Translations under genes and position numbers: made by a program | Origin: Neptunicella marina | Lineage (GTDB): Bacteria > Pseudomonadota > Gammaproteobacteria > Enterobacterales > Alteromonadaceae | Assembly (NCBI RefSeq): GCF_014270035.1 | Contig: NZ_JACNEP010000024.1 | Coordinates: 1-45,323 of the forward strand | Direction of reading: 5' to 3' | Length of the DNA: 45,323 bases | The notes under the pieces: model-generated | What the model was told of the DNA's origin: nothing | Database searches by the model: none | The model's input: the letters and a program-made list of their open reading frames with translations, nothing else | Shown: positions 1 through 9,497 of the stretch, in pieces | Position numbering within the stretch: position 1 is the stretch's first letter | Layout of the letters: the number at the start of each line of letters is the position of its first letter

Positions 1-37
1 GTGTACGTTTAACTCGTTGTTTATCTGCTGTTGTCAT
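1..37 (-). CDS. Partial ORF, possible transposase N-terminus (12 codons visible)
   Basis: On the minus strand an ATG at 37-35 opens a frame reading MTTADKQRVKRT before the window ends. An AGGA ribosome binding site lies 6 bases upstream (44-47 in plus coordinates). The lysine/arginine-rich start resembles OrfA-type DNA-binding proteins of IS3-like elements, but too little is visible for a firm family call. The identical frame occurs at 45287-45323, so it belongs to the repeat. Confidence 0.45.
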   Translation of the reverse strand, partial: MTTADKQRVKRT

Positions 38-43
38 AATAAA

Positions 44-70
44 TCCTAAATGTGTAAACACATTTCAGGA
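44..70 (-). promoter_or_regulatory. Hairpin overlapping the ribosome binding site of the repeat ORF
   Basis: On the minus strand TCCT-G-AAATGTGT, a two-base loop, then ACACATTT-AGGA can fold into a 12-bp stem with one bulged G. The closing AGGA is the Shine-Dalgarno sequence of the ORF starting at 37. A transcript entering from outside would carry the whole hairpin and have this site masked. Such masking is known for transposase genes of IS10 and IS50. Its action here is inferred. Confidence 0.45.
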
Positions 71-89
71 CAAGACAGATGGTGTAAAT

Positions 90-116
90 AAAAAGCCGGT
101 TTTAAACCGGCTTTTT
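90..116 (-). terminator. Intrinsic terminator after glnS
   Basis: A symmetrical stem of AAAAAGCCGGTTT and its complement with a one-base centre, T-rich on both strands. It lies 9 bases beyond the glnS stop and can end glnS transcription. It also shields the gene from traffic out of the neighbouring repeat. The repeat begins 12 bases further on, at base 77. Confidence 0.85.
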
Positions 117-124
117 ATTATTGT

Positions 125-1786
125 TTACTGGTTGTCTGACCAAGTATCGCGTAAACCAACAGTGCGGTTAAATATCAAGTTGCCATCTGAGGACAACTTA
201 TCCTTACAGAAATACCCTGTTCGCTCAAACTGTACTCCGGTATTTTCTGCAAGACTCACTAACGAGGGTTCGATAAAGCCTTGTTTGATCTCTAATGACT
301 CAGGGTTAATAGCGGCGACAAAGTCATCTTCTGCAGCAGGATTTGCTACCTGAAATAGTCTGTCATACAAACGAATCTCAGCAGGCACGGATTCAGTTGC
401 GCTAACCCAGTGAATAACCCCTTTGGCTTTACGTCCATCTGCCGGATCTTTACCTAAGGTATCAGGATCATACTCACAATATATAGTTTGAATGTCACCT
501 TGATCATCGCGTTCAATGCGCACGGCTTTAACATAGTAAGCATTGCGTAAGCGGACTTCTTTATTTAATACGAGTCGCTTGAACTTTTTATTGGCTTCTT
601 CACGGAAATCCTCACGCTCAATATAAATTTCGCGGGTAAATGGTATTTCTCGTGACCCCATTGATTCATCATTAGGATGATTAGGGGCGGTTAACATTTC
701 CACTTTATCTTCCGGATAGTTCTCAATCACAATTTTAACTGGATCAAGAACCGCCATAGCACGCGCAGCGTTCTCATTCAGATCGTCACGGATACACGCC
801 TCAAGCATACCCATTTCAACCATGTTATCCATTTTAGTTACACCAATGCGCTTACAGAACTCGCGAATTGAAGCGGGTGTATAACCACGACGACGTAAAC
901 CTGCCACAGTTGGCATGCGAGGATCATCCCAGCCTTCCACGTGGTTTTCGGTAACGAGCTGAATTAACTTACGTTTACTCAATACCGTATATTCGAGGTT
1001 CAATCGCGAAAACTCGTACTGACGTGGCTGGCAATCAATCGTAATATTATCCAACACCCAGTCATAAAGACGGCGATTGTCCTGAAATTCCAGTGTACAC
1101 AGTGAATGAGTAATACCTTCCAATGCATCCGAAATACAGTGAGTAAAATCGTACATTGGGTAGATGCACCATTTATCGCCGGTTTGGTGGTGATGTGCGA
1201 ATTTAACCCGATAAAGTACCGGATCTCGCATACACATAAAAGGTGATGCCATATCGATTTTGGCACGCAAACAGCACTCGCCTTCCTTAAACTCACCGTT
1301 CTTCATTTTGTTGAACAGGTTTAAATTTTCTTCGGCGCTGGTATCGCGATAAGGGCTGTTTTGCCCTGGCGTTTTAAGCGTGCCGCGCATTTCTCGCATC
1401 TGTTCCTGCGCAGAGAAATCCACATAAGCTAAACCTTTGCTAATTAATTCAACAGCAAAATCAAATAACTGGTCAAAGTAATTAGAGGAATAACAGATTT
1501 CCCCATCCCAGTTGAAGCCTAACCACTTCACATCATTTTTTATTGAATTAACGTAGTCGATGTCTTCTTTTTCAGGGTTAGTATCGTCAAAACGGAGATT
1601 ACACTGGCCTTGATAATCCTGTGCCAGTCCAAAGTTAAGACAGATGGATTTAGCATGGCCTATATGAAGATAGCCATTTGGCTCAGGCGGAAAGCGGGTG
1701 TGAACACTTTTGTGCAACCCACTGGCTAAATCCTTATCAATGATTTGACGGATAAAGTTGGTCGGACGATTTTCAGTCTCGGCCAT
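125..1786 (-). CDS. glnS: Glutaminyl-tRNA synthetase
   Basis: Charges tRNA-Gln with glutamine using ATP, in the cytosol. It is a class I synthetase: the HIGH signature is at residues 41-44 (preceded by PPEPNGYL), and the KMSKS-type loop reads VLSKRKL from residue 268, as in the E. coli enzyme (VMSKRKL). The C-terminal beta-barrel anticodon-binding region is complete. Length 553 residues matches the bacterial family (about 550). The start is supported by an AAGGGG ribosome binding site 8 bases upstream. The gene stands alone, with its own terminator at 90-116 and a roughly 310-base gap to sucD upstream. Confidence 0.97.
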   Translation of the reverse strand: MAETENRPTNFIRQIIDKDLASGLHKSVHTRFPPEPNGYLHIGHAKSICLNFGLAQDYQGQCNLRFDDTNPEKEDIDYVNSIKNDVKWLGFNWDGEICYSSNYFDQLFDFAVELISKGLAYVDFSAQEQMREMRGTLKTPGQNSPYRDTSAEENLNLFNKMKNGEFKEGECCLRAKIDMASPFMCMRDPVLYRVKFAHHHQTGDKWCIYPMYDFTHCISDALEGITHSLCTLEFQDNRRLYDWVLDNITIDCQPRQYEFSRLNLEYTVLSKRKLIQLVTENHVEGWDDPRMPTVAGLRRRGYTPASIREFCKRIGVTKMDNMVEMGMLEACIRDDLNENAARAMAVLDPVKIVIENYPEDKVEMLTAPNHPNDESMGSREIPFTREIYIEREDFREEANKKFKRLVLNKEVRLRNAYYVKAVRIERDDQGDIQTIYCEYDPDTLGKDPADGRKAKGVIHWVSATESVPAEIRLYDRLFQVANPAAEDDFVAAINPESLEIKQGFIEPSLVSLAENTGVQFERTGYFCKDKLSSDGNLIFNRTVGLRDTWSDNQ

Positions 1787-1889
1787 AAAGACAACCCCTT
1801 AAATGTTTAGATTATATTTTTCAATTAGCCCGCATTATAAAGGCCAATCTGTTGAAATCCTATGGCTTTTATAAGCAATAAAAATAAAC

Positions 1890-1909
1890 AAACCCGCCGA
1901 AGCGGGTTT
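1890..1909 (-). terminator. UUCG-loop terminator ending the sdh-suc operon
   Basis: On the minus strand the sequence AAACCCGC-TTCG-GCGGGTTT forms a stem capped by an ultra-stable C(UUCG)G loop and followed by TGTTTATTTTT. It lies about 190 bases after the sucD stop and has no T-run on the plus strand. It is therefore oriented to terminate the sdhCDAB-sucABCD transcript. Confidence 0.8.
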
Positions 1910-2097
1910 AAAAAACTATTTTAGCGACTACAGCGGGTGATTGTGAAGCTAAAGGGCGAAATAAGCAGAAGAAATGCGCAGTTTATAATTTATAAATGAG
2001 CAATTTCGACACACTTAACTTGTCCTTTAGCAGAGCAATCGCCGTTGTATTGAATTTGCCAAGCACTTTGTCAGTAACTAAAAGTGCTTGTAAATTT
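1910..2097 (-). ncRNA. Structured sucD 3' UTR, candidate 3'-derived small RNA
   Basis: Between the sucD stop and the UUCG terminator lie about 190 transcribed bases with no convincing gene. They hold a perfect 10-bp stem (2060-2069 with 2081-2090, loop of 11) just after the stop, then an unstructured stretch, then the terminator with its U-rich tail. In E. coli the 3' UTR of this same operon yields the Hfq-bound small RNA SdhX. I see no clear sequence match to it, so this is an analogy from position and structure. Confidence 0.35.
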
Positions 2098-2970
2098 TTA
2101 CCAACCGGTAATTTCGCGTAACGCCTTACCAATATCAGCCAGTGAGCGAACAGTTTTAACACCTGCTGCTTCCAGAGCTTTAAATTTATCGTCTGCAGTA
2201 CCTTTACCACCAGCGATAATTGCACCAGCATGACCCATACGCTTACCTGGAGGAGCAGTGACACCTGCAATGTAAGATACTACAGGCTTAGTGACGTTTT
2301 CTTTGATAAACGCTGCCGCTTCTTCTTCTGCGGTACCACCGATTTCACCGATCATTACGATAGCTTCAGTCTGTGGATCATTCTGGAACATTTCCAGGAT
2401 GTCGATGAAGTTTGAACCCGGAATTGGGTCACCACCGATACCTACACAGGTAGACTGCCCGAAACCTTCGTCTGTGGTTTGCTTAACAGCTTCATAAGTT
2501 AAGGTACCAGAACGTGAAACGATACCGACTTTACCTGGCTTGTGGATATGACCAGGCATGATACCGATTTTACATTCACCCGGAGTGATAACACCCGGGC
2601 AGTTTGGACCGATCATACGCACACCTTTACGGTTAACGTATTCTTTCACGTAAAGCATATCGATGGTTGGGATGCCTTCAGTGATACAAACGATCAATTC
2701 GATACCCGCATCCGCCGCTTCAACGATAGAATCTTTACAGAAAGGCGCAGGAACATAGATAACGGTTGCCGTTGCACCAGTGGCTTCGACTGCTTCACGT
2801 ACAGTATTAAATACAGGCAAACCTAAATGCTCAGTTCCACCTTTACCAGGGGTAACACCGCCAACCATTTGAGTGCCGTAGGCAATCGCTTGTTCAGAGT
2901 GGAAAGTTCCCTGACCACCGGTGAAACCCTGACAGATAACCTTAGTGTCTTTATTAATTAAAACTGACAT
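2098..2970 (-). CDS. sucD: Succinyl-CoA synthetase, alpha subunit
   Basis: With SucC it converts succinyl-CoA to succinate with formation of a nucleoside triphosphate, the substrate-level phosphorylation step of the TCA cycle. The N-terminal CoA-binding Rossmann domain opens with the [10 protein letters not shown] loop. The phosphorylated histidine is His247, in GHAGAI. Length 290 residues is normal (E. coli 289). Its ATG overlaps the sucC stop by one base (TAATG), so the two subunits are translationally coupled. It is the last gene of the operon and is followed by a long structured 3' UTR. Confidence 0.97.
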   Translation of the reverse strand: MSVLINKDTKVICQGFTGGQGTFHSEQAIAYGTQMVGGVTPGKGGTEHLGLPVFNTVREAVEATGATATVIYVPAPFCKDSIVEAADAGIELIVCITEGIPTIDMLYVKEYVNRKGVRMIGPNCPGVITPGECKIGIMPGHIHKPGKVGIVSRSGTLTYEAVKQTTDEGFGQSTCVGIGGDPIPGSNFIDILEMFQNDPQTEAIVMIGEIGGTAEEEAAAFIKENVTKPVVSYIAGVTAPPGKRMGHAGAIIAGGKGTADDKFKALEAAGVKTVRSLADIGKALREITGW

Positions 2971-4136
2971 TATTTGCCCTCCGCTGCTGCAACAACTTTT
3001 TGCGCTGCATCAGTTAAAGACTCAGCAGCAATGATATCCAGACCAGAATTAGCCAGAACTTCACGGCCTAGTTCAGCGTTGGTACCTTCAAGGCGTACAA
3101 CAACAGGAACATTTACGCCCACTTCTTTAACTGCACCGATAATACCTTCGGCGATCATGTCACAACGTACAATACCGCCGAAGATGTTAACCAATACGGC
3201 TTTTACATTGTCATCAGATAAGATGATTTTGAATGCTTCAGCTACGCGTTCTTTAGTTGCACCACCACCAACATCCAGAAAGTTAGCTGGTTTACCACCA
3301 TGCAGGTTCACGATATCCATGGTACCCATGGCCAGACCCGCACCGTTAACCATACAACCAACGTTGCCGTCTAATGCAACGTAGTTCAGTTCCCATTGTG
3401 CTGCGTGAGCTTCACGCGCATCTTCCTGAGAAGGATCCTGCATTTGCTTAACTTTAGGCTGACGATATAAAGCATTACCATCGATAGCTACTTTGGCATC
3501 CAGACAGTGCATATTACCGTCAGTCTTGATAACTAATGGGTTAATTTCAATCAAAGCAACGTCTAGGTCCTCAAACATCTTAGCTAAACCTAAGAAAATT
3601 TGAGTGAACTGCTTGATTTGAACGCCTTCAAGACCCAATTTAAACGCCATTTCACGCGCTTGATATGGCTGAGCACCAACCAGTGGATCGATTTCGGCTT
3701 TCAGAATTTTTTCTGGTGTTTCTTCAGCAACAGTTTCAATTTCCATACCGCCTTCAGTAGACGCCATGAAAACAATGCGACGGCTACCACGGTCTACTAC
3801 CGCGCCCAAATACAATTCGTTGGCGATATCGGTACAAGATTCAACCAATATTTTGCTTACAGGCTGACCATTTTCGTCAGTTTGGAAGGTGACCAGGTTC
3901 TTACCTAACCAGTTTTCGGCAAATTGACGAATGTCATCTTTGTTTTTTACCAGTTTTACACCACCGGCTTTACCACGGCCACCAGCATGCACCTGACATT
4001 TAACAACCCACTCAGAACCGCCAATGCGGTCCGCTGCTTCTACTGCTTGTTGAGGCGTATCAGCAGCAAAGCCTTCAGAAACAGGCAAACCGTATTCACG
4101 GAATAACTGTTTACCTTGATATTCATGCAAATTCAT
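2970..4136 (-). CDS. sucC: Succinyl-CoA synthetase, beta subunit
   Basis: The ATP-grasp subunit that sets nucleotide specificity and binds succinate in the SucCD complex. It starts [19 protein letters not shown], typical of the family. An ATP-grasp fold fills the first half. The C-terminal ligase domain holds the GGGATKERV and [10 protein letters not shown] motifs. Length is 388 residues, the same as in E. coli. It lies 206 bases downstream of sucB, and that gap contains an intrinsic terminator (4204-4227). sucCD may therefore be expressed at a lower level or from an additional promoter. Confidence 0.97.
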   Translation of the reverse strand: MNLHEYQGKQLFREYGLPVSEGFAADTPQQAVEAADRIGGSEWVVKCQVHAGGRGKAGGVKLVKNKDDIRQFAENWLGKNLVTFQTDENGQPVSKILVESCTDIANELYLGAVVDRGSRRIVFMASTEGGMEIETVAEETPEKILKAEIDPLVGAQPYQAREMAFKLGLEGVQIKQFTQIFLGLAKMFEDLDVALIEINPLVIKTDGNMHCLDAKVAIDGNALYRQPKVKQMQDPSQEDAREAHAAQWELNYVALDGNVGCMVNGAGLAMGTMDIVNLHGGKPANFLDVGGGATKERVAEAFKIILSDDNVKAVLVNIFGGIVRCDMIAEGIIGAVKEVGVNVPVVVRLEGTNAELGREVLANSGLDIIAAESLTDAAQKVVAAAEGK

Positions 4137-4203
4137 GGCGTTTTTATCCGTTTAATTTAATGTTTAAATCTCAACTGCCAATTACAGCGTCGACTTTACA
4201 ATG

Positions 4204-4227
4204 ACAAAAAAGCTGCCTTGGCAGCTT
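4204..4227 (-). terminator. Intrinsic terminator or attenuator between sucB and sucC
   Basis: On the minus strand AAGCTGC-CAAG-GCAGCTT is followed directly by a run of six T. It has the full form of a Rho-independent terminator. It sits 115 bases after the sucB stop and 68 bases before the sucC start. A looser hairpin around 4238-4261 (CCGGG with CCCGG) precedes it. It probably lowers readthrough from sucAB into sucCD. Confidence 0.75.
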
Positions 4228-4342
4228 GATTAAACCGCCGGGAATTATAGTCATTACCCGGCTGAGTTGGTAGCCAAAACTCATTGTTCCGGCTTAATAA
4301 TTTCCAAAATTCCACATACGAATTAAGGTGACTAAATTATTC

Positions 4343-5839
4343 TTAAACATCCAACAGTAAACGTGTTGGATCTTCCAGCATTTCTTTAACAGTTACCAGG
4401 AAGCCCACTGATTCTTTACCATCAATGATACGGTGGTCATAAGACAATGCCAGATACATCATTGGCAGAATTTCTACCTTACCATCAACAGCCATTGGAC
4501 GGTCCTGGATTTTATGCATACCCAGAATCGCGCTTTGTGGTGGATTGATAATAGGTGTAGACATCAGTGAACCAAATACACCGCCATTGGTGATGGTGAA
4601 GTTACCACCCTGCAAGTCATCCATTGACAATTTGCCGTCACGACCTTTAATGGCTAAATCTTTAATGCCTTTTTCAACACCTGCCATACCCAGCGCATCA
4701 CAATCACGCAATACTGGCGTTACCAAACCACGTGGCGTTGAAACCGCAATCGAGATATCGAAATAGTTGTGATAAACAATGTCATCACCGTCAATGGATG
4801 CATTCACTTCAGGGAAACGTTTTAACGCTTCAGTTACCGCTTTCACATAGAAAGACATAAAACCTAAACGAATTCCATGACGTTTTTCAAAGCTTTCCTG
4901 ATATTGCTTACGCAAATCCATAATTGGCTTCATGTTAACTTCGTTAAACGTGGTTAACATGGCTGTAGAATTTTTTGCTTCTAACAGGCGGTTAGCAATC
5001 GTTTTACGTAAACGCGTCATAGGCACGCGTTTTTCAGTACGCTCACCCATGCTTACTGCTGGAGCTTCTTCTTTAGCAGATGTTTGCGGTTTAGATGAAC
5101 CAGACTGCAAGTGTTTTTCTACATCTTCTTTAGTCACACGGCCGCCTTTGCCTGTACCTTTAATATTGTTAGCATCAAGGCCTTTTTCAGCTAACAAACG
5201 ACGTACAGAAGGACTCAGTGCATCGTTGTCACCGTCAGAAGATTCTGCTGGCGCTGATGTTTCTTTTGATGCTGCAGGTGCAGCACCTGCCTGGAAGTTT
5301 GCGATAACCTGTTCCGCATTAACGGTGTCACCTTCCTGAGCCAAAATCTCAGACAGACTACCATCAGCAGGTGCAACAACTTCCAAAACCACCTTATCAG
5401 TTTCAATATCGACCAGATTTTGGTCGCGTGACACAGCTTCACCTGGCTGAACGTGCCAGGTAGCAATTGTTGCGTCTGCCACAGATTCTGGCAGTACAGG
5501 TACCTTAATTTCCACAGATTCACCTTTGCTACTGGATTGATTTGATTGTTCACTTGACGCTGCGGGCGCAGCCTCCGAAGAAGACTCAGGTGAGGCTTCA
5601 CCACCTTCAGAAAACTTAGCGATAACTTGTTCGGCTAAAACCGTACTACCTTCCTGCTCTAACACTTCAGAAATAACACCATCGGCAGGTGCGACAACTT
5701 CCAGCACAACCTTATCGGTTTCTATGTCCACCAGATTTTGATCGCGGATCACCTTTTCGCCAGGCTTAACATGCCAGGTTGCAATAGACGCATCAGCGAC
5801 AGATTCTGGTAAAACGGGCACTTTAATATCAATGGTCAT
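4343..5839 (-). CDS. sucB: Dihydrolipoyllysine succinyltransferase (E2 of 2-oxoglutarate dehydrogenase), two lipoyl domains
   Basis: The E2 core of the 2-oxoglutarate dehydrogenase complex moves succinyl groups from E1 to CoA through a lipoyl arm. Two nearly identical lipoyl domains are visible, about residues 2-76 and 109-182, with lipoyl lysines at Lys43 and Lys149 in ETDKVVLEV. An Ala/Ser/Gln-rich linker separates them. A peripheral subunit-binding domain (about 206-245) and the catalytic domain follow, with His469 and Asp473 in DHRIIDG. E. coli SucB has one lipoyl domain and 405 residues; this has 498. The start overlaps the sucA stop by one base. Confidence 0.97.
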   Translation of the reverse strand: MTIDIKVPVLPESVADASIATWHVKPGEKVIRDQNLVDIETDKVVLEVVAPADGVISEVLEQEGSTVLAEQVIAKFSEGGEASPESSSEAAPAASSEQSNQSSSKGESVEIKVPVLPESVADATIATWHVQPGEAVSRDQNLVDIETDKVVLEVVAPADGSLSEILAQEGDTVNAEQVIANFQAGAAPAASKETSAPAESSDGDNDALSPSVRRLLAEKGLDANNIKGTGKGGRVTKEDVEKHLQSGSSKPQTSAKEEAPAVSMGERTEKRVPMTRLRKTIANRLLEAKNSTAMLTTFNEVNMKPIMDLRKQYQESFEKRHGIRLGFMSFYVKAVTEALKRFPEVNASIDGDDIVYHNYFDISIAVSTPRGLVTPVLRDCDALGMAGVEKGIKDLAIKGRDGKLSMDDLQGGNFTITNGGVFGSLMSTPIINPPQSAILGMHKIQDRPMAVDGKVEILPMMYLALSYDHRIIDGKESVGFLVTVKEMLEDPTRLLLDV

Positions 5840-8667
5840 TATTCTGTCCCTTCTTTAAAATTTAATGCATCTTCAACCAGTGTTTTTTGCTGGCGATTAT
5901 GCTCAGCGATATAACCTACGGCTGGTGATGCCGATGCAGGACGGCCTGCATATGTTAACTTGCCACTTTCCGGGATAGACGCCCAGAAATTATGTTGCAT
6001 ACAATACCAGGCACCCTGGTTTTGAGGCTCTTCCTGACACCAGACCCACTCTTTAACATGTTGGTAATCCGCCAATACTTGCTGAATATCGTCATGCGGG
6101 AATGGATAAAGCTGCTCAATACGAATAATTGCAACATTATTTAATTCATTTTTACGGCGCGCATCCAGTAAATCGTAATACACTTTACCTGAGCACATCA
6201 CCACGCGATCAACTTTAGCTGCATCCAGCTCATCAACCTCTGCCAATACATTGTGGAATACTCCGGAGCTTAATTCTTCTAACGAAGATACAGCCTGTGG
6301 ATGACGCAACAATGATTTAGGAGACATTACGATAAGCGGACGACGCATTGGGCGCACCACCTGACGACGTAACATGGCATAAACCTGAGCCGGAGTTGAA
6401 GGTACACAAACCTGCATATTGTGGTCGGCACATAACTGTAAGAAACGTTCCAAACGTGCAGAGCTATGTTCTGGTCCCTGCCCTTCATAACCATGTGGCA
6501 ATAACAATGTTAAACCACACAAACGTCCCCATTTTTGCTCACCAGAACTTAAGAACTGGTCAATCACTACTTGCGCACCGTTGGCGAAATCACCAAATTG
6601 AGCTTCCCAAATAGTCAGAGCACCAGGTTCTGCGGTTGCGTAACCGTATTCAAATGCCATTACCGCTTCTTCAGATAACACCGAATCGTAAATTTCAATG
6701 GGCCCCTGATTTTCACTAATGTGCTGTAGCGGCATATAAGTCGCAGCATCTTTTTGATTATGCAAAACAGCGTGACGATGGAAGAATGTGCCACGACCAG
6801 AATCCTGACCTGTAAAACGAATTCTGGAACCGGCTTCAACGACTGATGCATAAGCGAGAATTTCTGCACAACCCCAATCCAGCTTTTTCTCACCATTAAT
6901 CATATTCAGACGTTCCTGATACAATTTAGCGACGCGGGATTGTAATTTAAAACCTTCAGGGAATTGGCAAACTTTCTTACCCAGCTCCTGTAGTTTTTCG
7001 ACCGAAAGCGATGCGTCGTAAGGGACTGTCCATTCCTGACCGATGTAAGGAGACCAGTCAACTGAATGTTCAGTCATGGGACGCCATTCATCAACCACAC
7101 AAGCACCATGATCTAAAGCAGCACGATAATCAGACACTAATTTATCAACTTCGTGTTGCTCAATCACTTTTTCAGCTAGTAACTGCTGTGCATAAAGTTC
7201 TCTTGGAACCGGATGTTTTTTCACCTTTTGATACATTAAAGGTTGCGTTGCATTTGGCTCATCAGCTTCGTTATGGCCATGACGACGATAACAAACCAGG
7301 TCAATCATTACGTCACGTTTAAACGTATTGCGATATTCAAGCGCTAACTGCGTCACAAATAATACAGCTTCAGGATCATCCGCATTCACATGGAATATCG
7401 GTGCCTGAACCATTTTTGCGATATCGGTACAATACTGAGTAGACCGCGTGTCTTCACGTTTTGATGTGGTAAAACCAACCTGGTTGTTGATAACAATACG
7501 CACTGTACCACCCACAGAAAAACCGCGGGTTTGCGACATGTTAAAGGTTTCCTGAACAACACCCTGACCAGCGATTGCTGAATCACCATGAATGGTGATA
7601 GGAAGAACAGCACCGCCATCGTTACTGTGACGACGATCTAAACGCGCACGTACTGAACCGATAACTACAGGGTTAACAATTTCTAAATGAGACGGGTTAA
7701 ATGCTAATGCAAGGTGAACGTCACCACCTGGCGTCGCAAAATCTGAGGAATAACCAGCGTGATATTTAACGTCACCTGAACCTAGCGTATCGTGGTGTTT
7801 GCCAGCAAACTCATCAAACAATACGGATGGGTTTTTACCTAACACGTTAACCAGTACGTTCAAGCGACCACGGTGAGCCATACCAACAACCACTTCTTTT
7901 GCACCATTGGCGCCAGCATGGCTGATCAAACCTTTAAGCATTGGAATTAACGAATCACCACCTTCCAGCGAGAAACGTTTAGCTCCTGGGAATTTTGATC
8001 CCAGGTATTTTTCCATACCGTCTGCAGCTATGAGACCTTTTAAAATGGCAATCTTTGTATCGCGATTGAAGGCTGGTCTTGATTCAACTGACTCTAAACG
8101 CTGTTGAAGCCAGCGTTTTTGTTCCGTATTGGTAATGTGCATATATTCTGCACCTACGGAACCACAATAAGTTCGGTTAAGAGACTTAAATAATTCTCCT
8201 AACGGCATGGTTTCTTTGCCAATTGCATAAGAGCCCACGCTATAAACAGAATCAAAATCCTGTTCAGATAATTCGTGATGCGATAATTCTAAATCTCGAA
8301 CTCTCTCTTGCTTCCATAAGCCCAAGGGATCGAGATTAGCATGTTGGTGACCACGGAAACGATATGCATTAATTAGCTGTAATACTTTTACTTGTTTCGC
8401 ATCGGTACCACCTGAAGCGGCTGGTGCTGATACTCTGCCTGCCGGCCCTAACTGAGCAAGCTTCTTAAACAGATCGCGCACGTCGCTATGTTTGGTTTCA
8501 ACTTCAACCCCTTCCACTGCTGGAAGTTGGTCAAAGACCTCGCGCCACTCGGGCGCCACATCTTGTGGATTTTCAAGATAAGCTTCGTATATTTCTTCGA
8601 TATAAGCTGCGTTACCACCAGCCATGTGAGAAGAATCCCACCATGCTTTCATCGCGCTTTTTTGCAT
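5839..8667 (-). CDS. sucA: 2-oxoglutarate dehydrogenase E1 component
   Basis: Thiamine-diphosphate enzyme that decarboxylates 2-oxoglutarate and succinylates the E2 lipoyl arm. The N-terminus ([19 protein letters not shown]) matches the E2-binding tail of E. coli Suc[12 protein letters not shown] segment and a thiamine-diphosphate region follow. The C-terminal half carries the transketolase-like pyrimidine-binding domain with FRHAVLHNQ-type and [12 protein letters not shown] motifs. Length is 942 residues (E. coli 933). It lies within the sdh-suc operon, 104 bases after sdhB, with a strong hairpin (8689-8714) just upstream of its start. Confidence 0.97.
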   Translation of the reverse strand: MQKSAMKAWWDSSHMAGGNAAYIEEIYEAYLENPQDVAPEWREVFDQLPAVEGVEVETKHSDVRDLFKKLAQLGPAGRVSAPAASGGTDAKQVKVLQLINAYRFRGHQHANLDPLGLWKQERVRDLELSHHELSEQDFDSVYSVGSYAIGKETMPLGELFKSLNRTYCGSVGAEYMHITNTEQKRWLQQRLESVESRPAFNRDTKIAILKGLIAADGMEKYLGSKFPGAKRFSLEGGDSLIPMLKGLISHAGANGAKEVVVGMAHRGRLNVLVNVLGKNPSVLFDEFAGKHHDTLGSGDVKYHAGYSSDFATPGGDVHLALAFNPSHLEIVNPVVIGSVRARLDRRHSNDGGAVLPITIHGDSAIAGQGVVQETFNMSQTRGFSVGGTVRIVINNQVGFTTSKREDTRSTQYCTDIAKMVQAPIFHVNADDPEAVLFVTQLALEYRNTFKRDVMIDLVCYRRHGHNEADEPNATQPLMYQKVKKHPVPRELYAQQLLAEKVIEQHEVDKLVSDYRAALDHGACVVDEWRPMTEHSVDWSPYIGQEWTVPYDASLSVEKLQELGKKVCQFPEGFKLQSRVAKLYQERLNMINGEKKLDWGCAEILAYASVVEAGSRIRFTGQDSGRGTFFHRHAVLHNQKDAATYMPLQHISENQGPIEIYDSVLSEEAVMAFEYGYATAEPGALTIWEAQFGDFANGAQVVIDQFLSSGEQKWGRLCGLTLLLPHGYEGQGPEHSSARLERFLQLCADHNMQVCVPSTPAQVYAMLRRQVVRPMRRPLIVMSPKSLLRHPQAVSSLEELSSGVFHNVLAEVDELDAAKVDRVVMCSGKVYYDLLDARRKNELNNVAIIRIEQLYPFPHDDIQQVLADYQHVKEWVWCQEEPQNQGAWYCMQHNFWASIPESGKLTYAGRPASASPAVGYIAEHNRQQKTLVEDALNFKEGTE

Positions 8668-8688
8668 TGCTGTCCCTTAATCGGATCA

Positions 8689-8714
8689 AGACAGACCGGT
8701 TATCCGGCCTGTCT
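8689..8714 (-). other. Intercistronic hairpin between sdhB and sucA
   Basis: An 11-bp stem with one G-U pair and a four-base loop (AGACAGGCCGG-ATAA-CCGGTCTGTCT on the minus strand, in three parts). It lies 22 bases before the sucA start. There is no following T-run, so it is not a terminator. Its position suits an mRNA-processing or 3'-end-stabilising element separating the sdh and suc parts of the transcript. Confidence 0.55.
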
Positions 8715-8771
8715 AACTAAGAACATTTAATTTAAATCAACAGATATTTTCTGCATCATTTTTTGCATCAT

Positions 8772-9482
8772 CTACACTGCACGTTGCAATAGCATAGACT
8801 TAATCTGACCAATTGCCTTGGTCGGGTTCAAACTCTTGGGACAGACACTGACACAATTCATAATGCCGTGACATCTGAATACGCTGAATGCATCATCCAA
8901 ATCGTTTAAACGCTGCTCCGTTGCAGTATCGCGGCTGTCAGCCAGAAAACGATAAGCATGCAACAAACCTGCAGGACCAATAAACTTATCCGGATTCCAC
9001 CAGAATGAAGGACAAGAGGTTGAACAACATGCACACAAGATACATTCGTACAAACCATCCAGTTTTTCACGTTCTTCAGGCGACTGCAGATACTCACGCG
9101 CAGGCGGCTGTTTAGAATCGTTAATCAGATAAGGTTTAATTTTTTCGTATTGCTGATAGAACTGACTCATATCAACTACTAAATCGCGCACTACCGGTAA
9201 GCCAGGTAAAGGACGGATTACGATCTTACCATTACCTAACGCCGATAGCGGTGTGATACACGCCAGGCCATTTTTACCATTCAAGTTCATACCGTCAGAG
9301 CCACATACACCTTCTCGGCATGAACGTCTGAACGCCAGAGTCGGATCTAGCTCTTTCAGCAGGATAAGTGCGTCAAGCACCATCATATCCTGACCTTCTT
9401 CAACATCCAGCTGATAATCCTGCATCCGAGGGGCTGAATCGACATCTGGGTTGTAACGATAAATTGAAAAGTTCAATTTCAT
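8772..9482 (-). CDS. sdhB: Succinate dehydrogenase iron-sulfur subunit
   Basis: Carries electrons from the SdhA flavin to ubiquinone. The [2Fe-2S] site is Cys55, Cys60, Asp63 and Cys75, with Asp as third ligand as in E. coli. The [12 protein letters not shown] motif binds [4Fe-4S] and [13 protein letters not shown] supplies the [3Fe-4S] ligands. Length is 236 residues (E. coli 238). The gene follows sdhA by 15 bases in the same operon. Confidence 0.97.
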   Translation of the reverse strand: MKLNFSIYRYNPDVDSAPRMQDYQLDVEEGQDMMVLDALILLKELDPTLAFRRSCREGVCGSDGMNLNGKNGLACITPLSALGNGKIVIRPLPGLPVVRDLVVDMSQFYQQYEKIKPYLINDSKQPPAREYLQSPEEREKLDGLYECILCACCSTSCPSFWWNPDKFIGPAGLLHAYRFLADSRDTATEQRLNDLDDAFSVFRCHGIMNCVSVCPKSLNPTKAIGQIKSMLLQRAV

Positions 9483-9497
9483 CTGACCATGCTCCTC

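Larger units (their letters stand above)
1..77 (-). mobile_element. Left copy of a 77-bp inverted repeat; end of an IS-like element
   Basis: Bases 1-77 are the exact reverse complement of bases 45247-45323, and identity stops at base 78. The copy carries, reading out of the window on the minus strand, a hairpin, a ribosome binding site and an ATG starting a short ORF (positions 37 to 1). Two inverted copies at the exact ends of the window fit a contig that broke at a multicopy element. The outer end begins TGTCTTGTCC. The family cannot be fixed from 77 bases; an IS3-type element is a guess from the basic N-terminus of the ORF. Confidence 0.75.

Noticed and set aside
1983-2270. 95-codon minus-strand frame overlapping the end of sucD
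   Set aside because: Most of it is sucD read in another frame, with a low-complexity hydrophobic translation and no ribosome binding site. The true sucD end is well supported.
4154-4181. Possible sucC promoter on the minus strand (TTGGCA, 16-base spacer, TAAATT)
   Set aside because: The predicted start of transcription would be only about 10 bases from the ATG and would cut off the ribosome binding site. The match is also weak for an AT-rich gap.
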